Source: CAWJAP01 sp963834365 (GTDB lineage Bacteria; Acidobacteriota; Vicinamibacteria; Vicinamibacterales; Vicinamibacteraceae). From it: DNA of 64,000 nucleotides. Numbering within the stretch: position 1 is the stretch's first letter; each line of letters opens with the position of its first letter. The position numbers were made by a program, and so were the translations under genes. The stretch is taken from the NCBI GenBank assembly GCA_963834365.1, contig CAWIBS010000041.1:297583-361582 (forward strand), read 5' to 3'. The notes beneath the pieces are model-generated. The model saw only the letters and a program-made list of their open reading frames with translations, did no database searches and had not been told where the DNA came from. Below, in pieces: positions 36,971 through 47,541 of the stretch.

Positions 36971-38259
36971 ATGGAGACCAGTAGTCCCTATCGTCCTCGT
37001 GTGTCACGCGAGACACGGTTGCTGCTCACCGCAGGAGTGATGGCCGTCGCCGCATTGTGGCTCCTGGCGCGCATCAGATTCCCGGAGCGTCCCGTCACCC
37101 CCAATCCAGTCCCGTCGGTCCTCAGTCAGCTCGCCAGTGGTCCGAAGTACGACGACCTCGCCGGAGAGATCGCGCAGCTCCACGCGCGTCTGCAGCCGTC
37201 GCTCCTCGCGCTCGACGTTCCGTCAGCTGTCTGGCTCTCTGCAGACCTCACCCCGGACGGCGGCCATCAGACTGCGCGACGACCTGGCCGTGACGTTGGT
37301 CCCGCCTGGGTCGAGCCGAGAGCGGTGGAACGATGCGCCCATCGTCGCCCGCGATGCGGCTTCCGGCCTCGCAGTCGTCCGTGTGCCGATTCCGGTATCC
37401 ACCTCTCCTCCGGTGCCGTGGACGCCACGCCAACCGCAGCAACCACGCTACCTCGTGGCCAGTGACGTCTCACCAGAGGGCGTGTCGCTGCGCCCGGTAT
37501 TTGTGGGATCGCTCGATCCCATCGATAGCCCGCTGTGGTCGGAACCGCTGTGGGCTGTGCCGGGGCGCACCGATCTGGCCGCTGGATCGTTCCTGTTCAC
37601 CAATAGCGCGGAATTGGCGGGTCTGGTGATCACCTACCGTGGGGGGCTGGCGATCGTGCCGGGTGGGACCGTTCTCGCGGAAGCGGAGCGTTTGCTGGCC
37701 GCGCCGCCGGGCCCCCCAGGGGCGATTGGCATTGAGGTGCAGGACCTGACGCCACCTGTCGCATCAGTGACCGCCGCGTCCGTGGGTGTGGTCGTGGCCT
37801 GGGTTGACCCGGACGGCGCCGAGCAGCGAGCAATTGATGGTTGGCGACGTCATCGAAGCGGTTGACGGTCGAGCGCTCGCCACTCGGCAACATTGGGACG
37901 TGCGCGTGGCTCGTCTCTCAGTGGGCGAGACACTCAGCCTTCGCGTGCGCCGCCGCGGCGAAATCCGCGAGGTCGCGTTGGTCGCGAACGCCCCTGCGGC
38001 GCAGCCCGCGAGTCGGTCGCTTGGTCTCACTCTACGAGCGCGGACGAAGATCGGTGCTGAAGTGGTCCGTATCGAACGGGGGTCCGCAGCGGATCGCGCC
38101 GGACTGGCCCTCGGAGACGTCATCACGCTCGTCGCCGATGTCTCCGCGCCGACGCCAGCGCAGGTGATGCGTTCATACACCTCCATGGGTCAGGGTGAGC
38201 GCGTGATGGTGGCCGTCACGCGGGGCGACGCCCACTTTGTGACGACCTTGGAACGATGA
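36971..38259 (+). CDS. Membrane-anchored PDZ protein with degenerate trypsin-like domain (HtrA-like), two frameshifts
   Basis: About 430 residues after joining three frames (shifts near 37255 and 37825). A short N-terminus leads to one membrane helix (LLLTAGVMAVAALWLLARI). Next comes a protease-like beta region (DDLAVTLVPPGSSRERWNDA, IVARDAASGLAVVRVP). Where catalytic Ser proteases have GNSGGP, this one has TDLAAGSFLFTNSAELAG, so it is probably inactive. Two PDZ domains follow (GIEVQDLTPPVASVTAASVG with VGDVIEAVDGRAL, and GAEVVRIERGSAADRAG with LGDVITLVADV). It likely senses or scaffolds in the periplasm. Its stop overlaps the next ATG (ATGA). Confidence 0.72.
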
Positions 38260-39436
38260 CCGCCGCATCCGACCGGCGATCCGCTCGGCGTTCTTGAGCC
38301 GTCTCTCGACGTTCCTGGCGACGACGGGCTCGGACCGTCGCCGGGTGACAGATAGCGCCGGTCACGGCGATGGCGCGGGCTGTTGGTGTGGTCGGCCACG
38401 TCGGCTCCGGTGGCGCTCCTCCTCACGGCAGGAATTGCATTCGGCCCCCGGGGCATCAACCTTCTGTCTCTCAGCGACGCTGACCTTGCTCGATCCAGTG
38501 GTGCCCGTTGCGCTGGCGGCCTTCGGCGTGCTCGTCGGCTTGAGCGTGAGTGATCGTCGAACGGATGACGCTCGCACGCTCGGGGCCGCCTGTCTCGCTG
38601 CGGCCGTAACGATGCTCGTCGTCTCGGCTGGGTTCGGAGTGGTGGCGCTCACCGCGATGTCATCGGTCGCCCGGCCGTTCTGGATCCTGATCCTGACCGG
38701 CGGCATCTGCGCGGCGACTTCTCTCACGCTGCCGTCCGACGATTCCCTGGAGCCGCGGTCGGCGGCCACGCGTGTCATCGAACTCGGCGTCCTGCTTCCA
38801 ATCGTGGCGGGTGGGCTGATGCTGGCGTGGCTCCGCGCAGGTTCTTTCGCAGGCGCTGGTGTCCTTGTGGCGCACGCGTGCGGCGTCACCCTGGCTCTGG
38901 CCGCCGCTGCATGGTTGCTGTTGACGCGGGCCTCTTCCGAAACGGAAGAACGCGTATTTGCCGTGTCGGCACTGCTCCTCGTCGGCGGCGTCGCGGCCGC
39001 ACTTTCCCTGTCCGCGCTCTTCGGAGGACTGGTCGCCGGCGTGTTCTGGCGATATGCGGGACGACACCCGCGCGAGACGATCAGTCGGGATGTGCTGTTC
39101 GTGCAGCACCCCCTCCTGGTGCTCGTGCTGCTGGTGGCGGGGGCTCGTGCCGATCTCTCGCCCTCGACGCTCGCACTTGGCGTGGGCTACGTCGTGCTGC
39201 GTGTCGCCGGGCAGCTGGCTGCCGGCACCGTCGCGAGACGTGTCGTCGGCGTGAACGCGCCTCGCGATCTCGGGCTTCACCTCCTGCCGCCAGGCGTGTT
39301 CGGCGTGGGGTTCGCGCTGAACGCGGTCAGCGTGGTCGGCGCCGACGCGTCGATGCTGCTCGCGGCCGTGGTGGCGGGCACCATCGGCTCCGAACTCGTC
39401 GCAGTCCTGTTGCCTCCCCGGAGCGTGGGCGAGTGA
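38256..39436 (+). CDS. Kef/CPA2-like cation:proton antiporter, N-terminal frameshifts
   Basis: A polytopic membrane protein of about 390 residues; ten or so hydrophobic segments are visible. The start is inferred from the ATGA overlap with the PDZ gene. That frame closes after 13 codons, and the segment VALLLTAGIAFGPRGINLLS lies in another frame (about 38405-38470) before the long frame LLDPVVPVALAAFGVLVGLS. Thus at least two indels affect the N-terminus. Conserved features include LSALFGGLVAGVFW and LLPPGVFGVGFALNAVSVVG. It ends in GAGTGAGAC, where the stop overlaps the GTG of the next, related antiporter gene, suggesting a two-subunit or paralogous pair. Confidence 0.7.
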
Positions 39437-42181
39437 GACGACTGCTGGCGCTCGCGTTGGCGGTCGGCGCGATGGCCTCGGTGCGCGGGACGACGACGGG
39501 TTCAGCCGCCACCGCGCTGGCACTCGGGTTCGCGCTGATGGGCGCCTCGGTCACGGGTGACGCCCTGCGACGGTTCCATCTCCCGCGCGTGACGGGGTAT
39601 CTCCTCTTCGGGGTGGTCGTCGGGCCGTCCCTTGGCAATCTGATCACCGAATCGATGAGTGCTCAACTTCAGGTGGTCACGGGAATCGCCACGACGCTCA
39701 TCGCACTGATCGCTGGCCTGACGTTGAGCGTGGAACGTCTCGGGTCCCGATTTGCGGCGATCGTACGTATGACCGCCGCGACCCTGGCCGTGGCCATCGT
39801 CGGTCTGTCGGCGGTGGCATGGATGGTATGGCCGTGGCTGCCGATTGCGCCCGACGCCGTCGGATTCCAACGGCTTGTCATGCTGGCGTTGGTGGTCGTG
39901 ATTGTCGTCTCCTTCTCCCCCACGATGACCGCGGCGGTGGTCGCCGATTCGGGAGCACGTGGGCGACTCAGCGACACGGTACTGGCGGTCGTCGTGCTCG
40001 CCGACCTCGCGATCCTGGTGCTGTTCTCCGTGTCGATGCTGCTGGCGCGCGTCGTCTTCGACACGGGAGAAGGCGGAGGCACAGAGATTCTGGCCCGACT
40101 CGCGTGGGAAATCGGTGGGGCCGTCGCCTTTGGTGTGCTCATCGGCGTGTTGTTCGCTCTGTACCTGCGCTACATCGGCCGTGAAATCACACTGGTCCTG
40201 CTGGCGGTGTGCGCCGTGCTGAGTCAGGTGGGCACGACGCAACAACTCCAACCGCTGCTGGCCGCCCTCGCCGCTGGCGTGGTCATCGAGAACCTGGCGG
40301 TCGCGCAGGGCGACACGCTGCGGGCCGCCGTACGCCGTGGCGCGCCGCCGGTGCTGGTGGTCTTCTTCGTGGCGGTCGGTGCCTCCCTTCGGCTCGACGC
40401 GGTGGCGGCCATCGGGATCAGCGCGGTCGCCTTGTCCGCGGTCCGACTCGGATTCATCAGGCTTGGCGTCGCGGCAGGAGTCAAGTCGTCTGGGCTTCCG
40501 GAGCCGATCGGAAAGTATGCGTGGACCGGGCTGGTGTCTCAGGCCGGGATTACCCTCGGGTTTGCCTCCGTCGTCGCCACCGAGTTTCCGGGGTGGGGCA
40601 ACCAGGTGCAGTTGTTGCTGGTCGCGTCGATTGCGATTCACGAGCTCGTGGGACCGATTCTGTTTCGCCGCGGGTTGGCTCGGGCAGGCGAACTCGATGC
40701 GCACGCGGTTCGCCCGCTCATGGTCGTGTCCAACCGCGAGCCGTACCTCCATAGCCGCGATGAGGATGGCCGCATTGCGGTGAAAGCCGCAACAGGTGGT
40801 GTCGCCGTGGCGTTGGACGCGCTGATGCGCGAACGAGGCGGTGTGTGGATCGCGCATGGCGCTGGTCCGGCGGACCGGCTCGTCGTCGATGCGGCCGACA
40901 AAGTGTTGGTCCCTCCCGAGAGTCCGTCGTACGCGCTTCGGCGTCTGTGGCTCGAAGAGCCGACCTTCTCCGCATACTACGGAGGCTTTGCGAACGAGGG
41001 CCTGTGGCCACTGTGCCATGTGGTCGACGTCCGTCCGCAGTTTCGAAGCGACGATTGGGCGGCCTACCAGGACATCAACGCGCGGTTCGCCGCGGCGATT
41101 CACGCGGAGATCGGAGCGTCCGACGCGCCGGTCTTCATCCAGGACTATCACCTGGCCCTCGTGGCGCCGGCATTGCGGGCACTGCGGCCCAACACCCGCA
41201 CCGCCCTCTTCTGGCACATCCCCTGGCCCTACCCGGATCGACTTCGCATCTGTCCGTGGCGGCGCGAGCTGGTCGCGGGGCTGCTCGCCAACGATCTGAT
41301 CGCCTTTCAGCTGGAGCGCGACCGTCGAAATTTCCTGATGGCGGCTGAAGAAGAGTTGCACGCCGAGGTGGAGCTCGAGTCGTCGCGCGTTCGATTCCGC
41401 GGGCGCTCGACCACGGTGGTCTCGGTGCCGATCGGTGTCGACTACGACCGCATCCAACAATTCGCCGCTGACCCGGCGCTCCTGCCGGAACAGCAGCGCC
41501 TGCGGGAACTGCTCGACCTGCGGGCTGACATCATCGGGCTCGGCGTCGATCGTCTCGACTATACCAAGGGCATCCCGGAGCGCCTCGACGCGCTCGATGC
41601 GCTCATGGCGCGGCGGCCGGATCTGCGGGGGAGGCTGACATTCGTGCAGATTGGCGTCCCGTCCCGGTCGGATCTCAAGAGCTATGCGGCGATCGAAGCG
41701 GAGATCGGCGAGCGGATCGCCGCGATCAATGCGCGCTACGCGGTTCCGGGCGGCTCACCCGGTCGTGTCGTACTACACCACACCGCTCGGGGCGTTCAGC
41801 CTCGTCGCGCTCTATCGTCTCGCCCACTTCTGCATCGTCAGTTCCCTGCACGACGGGATGAACCTCGTGGCGAAGGAATTCGTCGCGGCCCGGGACGATG
41901 AGCACGGCGTGCTCGTGCTCAGCGCTCTGGCAGGTGCCGCACAGGAGCTCGAGGACGCGGTGATCATCAATCCCTATGACATCGACGCGTTCGCGGCGGC
42001 CCTCGCAAGAGCGATCAACATGACGAGCGAGGAGCAGATGACGCGCATGCGGGCCATGCGGAAGGTGGTCGCAGGACGGAACGTCTTCAACTGGGCGTCC
42101 GACATCCTCGAGGGTCTCGAGAGCCTCTGGACCAAGCCGCTGCTCTATTCGGTTCGGGGATGGGAAGAGACGTCGGTCTGA
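39433..42181 (+). CDS. Fusion: Kef-like cation:proton antiporter + trehalose-6-phosphate synthase (OtsA)
   Basis: About 915 residues. Residues 1-410 form a CPA2-type antiporter (FHLPRVTGYLLFGVVVGPSL, TMTAAVVADSGARGRLSDTV, KYAWTGLVSQAGITLGFASV). With no stop between, a GT20 domain starts at about residue 427 (RPLMVVSNREPYLHS, VFIQDYHLALVAPALR, FWHIPWPYP, VPIGVDYDRI, GLGVDRLDYTKGIPERL). One frame change near 41755 precedes YYTTPLGAFSLVALYRLA and SSLHDGMNLVAKEFVAARD. The glycosyltransferase makes trehalose-6-phosphate from a nucleotide-glucose and glucose-6-phosphate; OtsB in the same operon completes trehalose synthesis. The fusion would tether synthesis to an ion channel or antiporter in the membrane. 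A missed stop is the main alternative. Confidence 0.85.
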
Positions 42182-42241
42182 TGGCAGCAATCAGCGAAGC
42201 GCACGCCGTTCCCATGCGTTTGGTGGAGCCGGCCGAGATCT

Positions 42242-42641
42242 TCAAAAGAGCACAACCCGAGACACGCCATAGAAGATGAGCATTCCCAGAGCGACAGCAC
42301 CGAGAGCGAAGAGCCTCATGTGTCGAATGACCAACGGGATCGCCCACTTGCCGAATTCGTAGTGCCACCGCCATGGGAGAAGCAGTAGCGCCACGGCAGT
42401 AGCGACGATCAGCCATCCAAAGAGCCTGAACAGGTCCAGGTACCACATCGAAGGAGCGAAGACGACTATCGCTCCACCCGCAATCAGGCGACAAGCCCTG
42501 TTCTGCATAGTGGGCCCGTGCCGAACTTGCAAAGGACCGGAGAAAACGTTCGGCGAGTGGCGGTTTGATCGCAATCAGTACAGCCAACCCGATCAGGAAC
42601 ACGCCCAACGCCACAACGAGCATGCCCGAAAGCACTTCCAT
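42242..42641 (-). CDS. Small four-helix membrane protein, one frameshift
   Basis: About 132 residues. One N-terminal helix (MLVVALGVFLIGLAVLIAIK) and the conserved PPLAERFLRSFASSARAHYA segment lie in one frame. After a shift near 42495 come three more hydrophobic stretches (LIAGGAIVVFAPSMWYLDLF, LFGWLIVATAVALLLL, LFALGAVALGMLIFYGVSRV). Similar unnamed membrane proteins are widespread. It is convergent with the OtsA fusion and 7 bp from the hydrolase gene on the same strand. Confidence 0.65.
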
Positions 42642-42647
42642 GGTCCG

Positions 42648-44009
42648 TCAGCGCGACGTCATGATCCAGGTCGCGATATCGCGGATGACTTCCTCCGCAA
42701 CGTGGCCAGGAACTTGGTACTCCGCTGGCAGGCTAGCCCCAGTGCCTGCGATGAAGAGGTGGTTGAGCGCCGGATAGCTACGGACTGTGACATCACGGCG
42801 AGAGCCGAGCGCGGCTTTCCAACGACCCAACTCCTCCACCGTGACTTGATAATCGCGCTCGCCATGCAGGATTAGCATCGGCGCCTTCACGCGTGTCGCC
42901 TCTGACGGCGGATCGTACCCGCGCAGATCCAGCCAGTAAGATGCTGGCGCGCCGGAGATCATGCGGCCGCTGGTCGCCTCCTCAGTCTTCAGCGCGCGCA
43001 CAGTGTTGGCGATCGCTGTCACCTGGTCGATTGCCTGCTGCTCCTCGATGGAGATCGTGCCGTCCGCCATAGCCAGATACCGCGTCTGGACAACAATGGC
43101 CTCTTCGAGCGGTCTCGCCGGACCAGCAAGGACGATCAATCCTGCAATCGTCGGATCAGCTAAGCCGATCCGCGGAATCAGCATCCCTCCGAGGCTATGC
43201 CCGAGCACGAACACCCGCTTTGGATCGATTCCCGGCTGCGCGCGCAGCGCCTTCACGGCCTCGATCGCGTCTTCGATGACTTCCTGTGTGACGGTGAAGT
43301 CCTTAAGCGTCGCCACCCTGGCGCGGTGAACCATCGTTCGCTTGTCGTAACGAAGCACAGCGATGCCGCGCGACGCGAGCCCGGTTCCAAGGTCTTTGAA
43401 CGGCTTATTGGCGCCCACGGTTTCGTCGCGGTCATTTGGACCAGATCCGTGCACTAGGACGACGCCTGGCCAGGGGCCCGTGCCTGACGGAATCGTCAGC
43501 GTTGCAGGAAGAGCCCACTCGTTGGATCCGAGGGTGATCTCCCTGTCGACAAACGATGACGGTTTCGCGTACGACGGCAGTGTGTATGGTGCGGCTGTCC
43601 TGACGGTGGGGCGAAACACCAGGCCTGAGATTCTGCGGGCGCTGTCGAACGCAAACTGGATGTCAATGGTCATCCGCTCAAACTCGCACGGCGTGATGAC
43701 CATTTGCTTGTCATCGATTCTCCTGACTCGCGGGTCCGTGCCGCAGCTCTTGTACGGACCGGCCTGATTCAACAGCTTCGCCCACATCGCGGCCAACGCA
43801 CCGGGCGGCAACGCCGCCTTCATGTCGTCGGTGAACTGCTTCTCAACTGTTGGGAAATCACCGGACACAATCGCTGTGAGAATCCCTCGCGCCTGCGGGA
43901 CGACGTCCGGCGAGGACTGCTGTGCTGCAATTGGCACCCGCAACAGCGTGGCAAGGATCAGGGACGAGACGAGAAATATCATCGGCCAATCATAAGTCCG
44001 TGGAAGCAC
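42648..44009 (-). CDS. Exported alpha/beta hydrolase with DUF3887-like N-terminal domain
   Basis: A 453-residue protein with a signal peptide (IFLVSSLILATLLRVPIAAQ), a domain of about 110 residues resembling DUF3887 (GILTAIVSGDFPTVEKQFTD), and a dienelactone-hydrolase-like alpha/beta hydrolase. The oxyanion region is VVLVHGSGPNDRDE, the nucleophile elbow GHSLGG (near residue 270), the acid near LILHGERDYQV, and the catalytic His in YPALNHLFIAG. It is an extracytoplasmic esterase or peptidase-like enzyme; substrate unknown. Confidence 0.88.
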   Translation of the reverse strand: MLPRTYDWPMIFLVSSLILATLLRVPIAAQQSSPDVVPQARGILTAIVSGDFPTVEKQFTDDMKAALPPGALAAMWAKLLNQAGPYKSCGTDPRVRRIDDKQMVITPCEFERMTIDIQFAFDSARRISGLVFRPTVRTAAPYTLPSYAKPSSFVDREITLGSNEWALPATLTIPSGTGPWPGVVLVHGSGPNDRDETVGANKPFKDLGTGLASRGIAVLRYDKRTMVHRARVATLKDFTVTQEVIEDAIEAVKALRAQPGIDPKRVFVLGHSLGGMLIPRIGLADPTIAGLIVLAGPARPLEEAIVVQTRYLAMADGTISIEEQQAIDQVTAIANTVRALKTEEATSGRMISGAPASYWLDLRGYDPPSEATRVKAPMLILHGERDYQVTVEELGRWKAALGSRRDVTVRSYPALNHLFIAGTGASLPAEYQVPGHVAEEVIRDIATWIMTSR

Positions 44010-44034
44010 GATGCTTCACAGGGGACTGGCATCG

Positions 44035-44773
44035 TCAGCCATGTCGCAGCAGCCTCCGGTCGAACAGCCAAGCGGCCAGGAGGAGTGCGAGTGCAGAAAT
44101 GACGGTCCCGATTACGAGATGCGCACCGTAGGATTCACCTGCCGCCGCCGACCAGAGGGCGCGCATCGGCCAGTACGTCGGGAAGATTCCGGCGACGAAC
44201 TGAAGCGGGCGAGGGACGAAGTACGCCACGACCGGCAGGAGATTCACCGCGTTCATGCACTTTCACAACGGCGAATCCTGCCACCTTGTTCGGCGCAGCA
44301 ATCGCGAGCACGAGCGCCAGGATGGGCGCAGAGACGCCGGCGACGATGGCGATCGGCAGCAGCGACGACAGCGCAAGGGGCGTCAGTCCAGTCAGGGGGT
44401 AGCCAATCAGCGTCGATGCGGTTCCAAGCAGCAGCGGAAGAGCGACTCGATACCCAAGGTACTGGTGCATCGACATCGGTGTCGTCCGCAACGCCGTGAG
44501 GGTGCGCGCATCACGCTCGTCCAGGAACAGAAACCCAATGACCATGCCGACCATGCCGGGCGCGGTCATCAAGTAGCCACCCATCACGAGCGGATGGTAC
44601 GGTGTGAGGTCGAAGCCCATTCCCGCGAGAAGCGCTTCCTGCACTCGTGGAATCAGCGGCCTGAGCAGCAGCGCCAGCCCGATCGGAAGCGCCAGGATCC
44701 AGCCGAGAAGCGGATCACGCCACAGCAGACGCGAATCGGCATAGATGAGCGCGCGAAACATGGCGGCGTTCAT
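44035..44773 (-). CDS. ABC transporter permease (second permease), one frameshift
   Basis: About 245 residues. It starts MNAAMFRALIYADSRLLWRD at 44773, overlapping the upstream permease stop by 4 bp. Six hydrophobic segments are visible, with MVGMVIGFLFLDERDARTLT and ALRTTPMSMHQYLGYR resembling the paired-permease fluoroquinolone/drug exporter type. The frame changes near 44256; the second frame continues VNLLPVVAYFVPRPLQFVAG and ends LAAWLFDRRLLRHG. Confidence 0.8.
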
Positions 44774-45489
44774 CGGCCTCCCGAGGCCCGCGTGTTGTGC
44801 ATGAGCGCGCGGACACGGTTCCGTCCCCACATAAACGCGATCGCGCTCCAGCCAAAAGAGCCGAGGACCCCGAATGCGACGTCGATTCGGTCGACGACGC
44901 CGTAGCCAGCTCGAATCAGGGTCATCGCCGGTTCGAGTGGGTGAACGAAGAACGGCAGACGCGGTGCAAGACCGAAATGAGGTAGCAGCGGCAGGAGCAG
45001 GAGCGCGACGAACGCAGAGGCCGGAAGCAACAGGGCGTTCACCGAGTCGTAGCGGGTGGCGACGGCTGCGCCAAAACCGGTATAGATGACGCCAAGTGCC
45101 GCGGTTCCCCCAAGAATCAGCGACCACGAACCGCTGGTTCCGAATCCGATCCACACGATGGCGATTGTTTCGGCCGCAGCGAGTGCGGTGAGGCTGACGG
45201 TGCGCGTCGCCAGGTAACCGGACGGGGAAAGCGGCGAGACGGCGAGGGCGTTGAGCGTCCCCTCATCGCGCTCGAGGAGCATCAGACCGGCCACGAAGAA
45301 GAAGGTCGTGATCTGGAGGTTGATGACCAGGATGGCCGGTACCCAGAGTGCGGAATTGGCGCGCGCGCTCTCTGGCACTGACAGAAGGAGCGCACTGATG
45401 ACGATGATCAGAAACGCACTCGCCCAATAGAAACCGTTCCTCGCTTGGACGATCACATCCCACCGGAGCGCGGTCAGGATCGCGGTCAT
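44770..45489 (-). CDS. ABC transporter permease (first permease)
   Basis: A 239-residue protein with six membrane segments. TALRWDVIVQARNGFYWASA at the N-terminus and LMLLERDEGTLNALAVSPLS mid-protein match permeases of ABC-2-type exporters that come as two half-permeases with one ATPase. Overlaps both neighbours by 4 bp (ATGA type), so the three genes form one operon. Substrate unknown. Confidence 0.85.
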   Translation of the reverse strand: MTAILTALRWDVIVQARNGFYWASAFLIIVISALLLSVPESARANSALWVPAILVINLQITTFFFVAGLMLLERDEGTLNALAVSPLSPSGYLATRTVSLTALAAAETIAIVWIGFGTSGSWSLILGGTAALGVIYTGFGAAVATRYDSVNALLLPASAFVALLLLPLLPHFGLAPRLPFFVHPLEPAMTLIRAGYGVVDRIDVAFGVLGSFGWSAIAFMWGRNRVRALMHNTRASGGR

Positions 45490-46346
45490 GCCAGCGTCCT
45501 TCCGGTGACGCGCACGAACACCTCCTCGAGCGTGGTCTCGAGCGTATGAATCGTCTCAACAGTCCCTGAACGAAGAAGCCCGAGAAAGTCTGGATCATCG
45601 GCCAGACCGCCGACCGCAAACTCGCGCGCGACGCGCGTTCCGTCGGACAGGGCCTCGACGCGAACCACCTTCCGGCCGTACGCGAGCCGCAACGAGCGAG
45701 GTGAATCGAGCGCGGCCATCTGGCCGTCTACGAGAAAGGCCACTCGATCGCACAACTCGTTCGCCGTGACCATGTCGTGCGTCGTCAGAAACACCGTCGC
45801 GCCGCCGTCACGGGCCTCGCGGATCACCTGTCGAATCTTGCGCGCGGTCACCGGGTCGAGCCCCGCGGTCGGTTCGTCCAGAAACAGAAGCCCCGGTCGG
45901 TGCAGAAGCGCGCGCGCGAATGTCAGCCGGCCGCGCATACCCTTCGAGAACTCTGCGACGAGCTTGTCACCGTCCTGTTCGAGGCCGACGCGCTCCAGTA
46001 GGGCATCAGGATCCTCTGTGCCGCCGCCGTGCAACCCCGCGAAGAGTTGCAGGTTCTCCCGTGCGGTCAGCTTCAGATAGTGGTTCGGTGCCTCGAACGC
46101 AACGCCTATTCGACGGTAGTAGCCCCTATCCCAGGCGCGCAGATCCTTGCCCAAGACGGCGACACTGCCCTCGTAGCCATCCAACAGCCGGATCAGGACG
46201 TTCTGGGTTGTGCTCTTGCCGGCACCGCTCGGGCCCAGAAATCCGAAAATCTCACCCGGCTCGACGGAGAAGGCGACGTCGCGAACGGCCGGCCGCTGGG
46301 CGCCGGGATACGTAAAGCCGAACGAGCGAACGTCGATAACGGCCAC
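45486..46346 (-). CDS. ABC transporter ATP-binding protein
   Basis: A 286-residue ATPase for the two downstream permeases. Walker A FLGPSGAGKSTTQNVL, the Q-loop region, the signature FSKGMRGRLTFARALLHRPG, Walker B GLLFLDEPTAGLDP, and the switch His (TTHDMVTANELCD) are all present. A C-terminal extension of about 80 residues is typical of DrrA/CcmA-like drug exporters. Confidence 0.92.
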   Translation of the reverse strand: MAVIDVRSFGFTYPGAQRPAVRDVAFSVEPGEIFGFLGPSGAGKSTTQNVLIRLLDGYEGSVAVLGKDLRAWDRGYYRRIGVAFEAPNHYLKLTARENLQLFAGLHGGGTEDPDALLERVGLEQDGDKLVAEFSKGMRGRLTFARALLHRPGLLFLDEPTAGLDPVTARKIRQVIREARDGGATVFLTTHDMVTANELCDRVAFLVDGQMAALDSPRSLRLAYGRKVVRVEALSDGTRVAREFAVGGLADDPDFLGLLRSGTVETIHTLETTLEEVFVRVTGRTLA

Positions 46347-46407
46347 GTTGCAGAGACTCTAACAGCTGTGACGCGCGGTGCCACGGAAGGCGATGGCCGC
46401 GACGAGA

Positions 46408-47541
46408 TCAAGTTGCACGCGCCCTCAACAGTCGCGACGCCACGAGCGCCAGGGGCGCGGCACCGAAACTGAGGAGCGCCCCCATCTTCGTTTCGGCCAG
46501 TGCCGCTCCCCCTGGGAACGCGGCCGTGGCGAAGAACAGGGAGACCGTGAAGCCGATCGCTGCGACGATGCCAATGACCACCAAGTCGGCGACACGCAGT
46601 CCTTGCGGGAGGCGCGCTCCGGCCAACCGCGCCGCACCCGCGAACAGCAGGATGCCGATCGGCTTGCCGAAGAGCAGTCCGGCCAGCACGAAATAGGTGC
46701 CCGGCCCGATCTGTTCGAAGGGGACGCCGGCGGTCGCCAGGCCAAACAGCAGGAGGACGAACTGCACGGGCACCGCCCACCAATGCTCGAACTGATTGAG
46801 CGTGTCGATTTGGCCCCTTTCACGCGGATCGAACAGCCCGAAGTCCCGCGCGCTGTGCGGCATGAGCGGAACGATTGGCACAAGCGCCAGGGCCGGATGA
46901 AAGCCGCCATAGTGGAGCGCGGCCCACGACAGCGCACCGGGACCAATGACGTAGGGCCAGAAGCTGCGGACGCGGCGGCGCCGCAGCCAGAGCGCCGCCA
47001 ACACGGCCGCCGTCATCAGCGTCGCGAGTGCGATAACGGACAGTGGCCCCGATGGATAGAACACCGCCAGGATCAGCAAGCCCAGCGCATCATCAGCAAT
47101 CGCGAGGAGCAATAGGAATGGGATGGCCGGATGCCCAGCGCGGAAGATGACGCGGGCGATCATGGCGGAGAACGCGATGTCGGTTGCGCAGGGAATCGCC
47201 CAGCCGCGACTCAACTCCGCGGGTCCGACCGTTGAGGACAGCGCCAGGTAGATCACAGCGGGCGCGACCATGCCACCGACCGCCGCGCTCAGCGGCGACA
47301 GCGCGTGACGAGGCGATGCCAGCGCTCCGCCCGGTAAGGTCGCCTCGAAGACTTCCTTGGCCGCGAGCGCGAAAAAGAACACCATCCCCACCTCGTTGAC
47401 CCAGAAACGCAACGAGTGCGCAACCCGCTCGTAGCTGGCGAGGTCAAGATTCGCCCACGTCACCGCCGCGATGGTCCCGGCGAGGAGCAACAGCGAGTGA
47501 TCGAAGACGAAGCTGGCGAGCTTGGAACGAGTGTGGGCCAT
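46408..47541 (-). CDS. nhaA: Na+/H+ antiporter NhaA
   Basis: A 377-residue inner-membrane antiporter that exports sodium in exchange for protons. CATDIAFSAMIARVIF carries the Asp equivalent to E. coli D133, and LAIADDALGLLILAVFYPSG carries the essential Asp pair (D163/D164). N-terminal VNEVGMVFFFALAAKEVFEA and C-terminal IGFTVSLFFATAAF fit the family. It is divergent from an ECF sigma gene about 450 bp away. Confidence 0.93.
   Translation of the reverse strand: MAHTRSKLASFVFDHSLLLLAGTIAAVTWANLDLASYERVAHSLRFWVNEVGMVFFFALAAKEVFEATLPGGALASPRHALSPLSAAVGGMVAPAVIYLALSSTVGPAELSRGWAIPCATDIAFSAMIARVIFRAGHPAIPFLLLLAIADDALGLLILAVFYPSGPLSVIALATLMTAAVLAALWLRRRRVRSFWPYVIGPGALSWAALHYGGFHPALALVPIVPLMPHSARDFGLFDPRERGQIDTLNQFEHWWAVPVQFVLLLFGLATAGVPFEQIGPGTYFVLAGLLFGKPIGILLFAGAARLAGARLPQGLRVADLVVIGIVAAIGFTVSLFFATAAFPGGAALAETKMGALLSFGAAPLALVASRLLRARAT

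Noticed and set aside
38827..39432. Upstream extension of the antiporter-OtsA frame as coding
   Set aside because: It is the shadow of the preceding antiporter gene in another frame, with Arg-rich composition; the GTG at 39433 overlapping the previous stop is the natural start.
39502..41460. Long minus-strand open frame opposite the OtsA fusion
   Set aside because: His/Arg/Gln-rich antisense shadow without domains.
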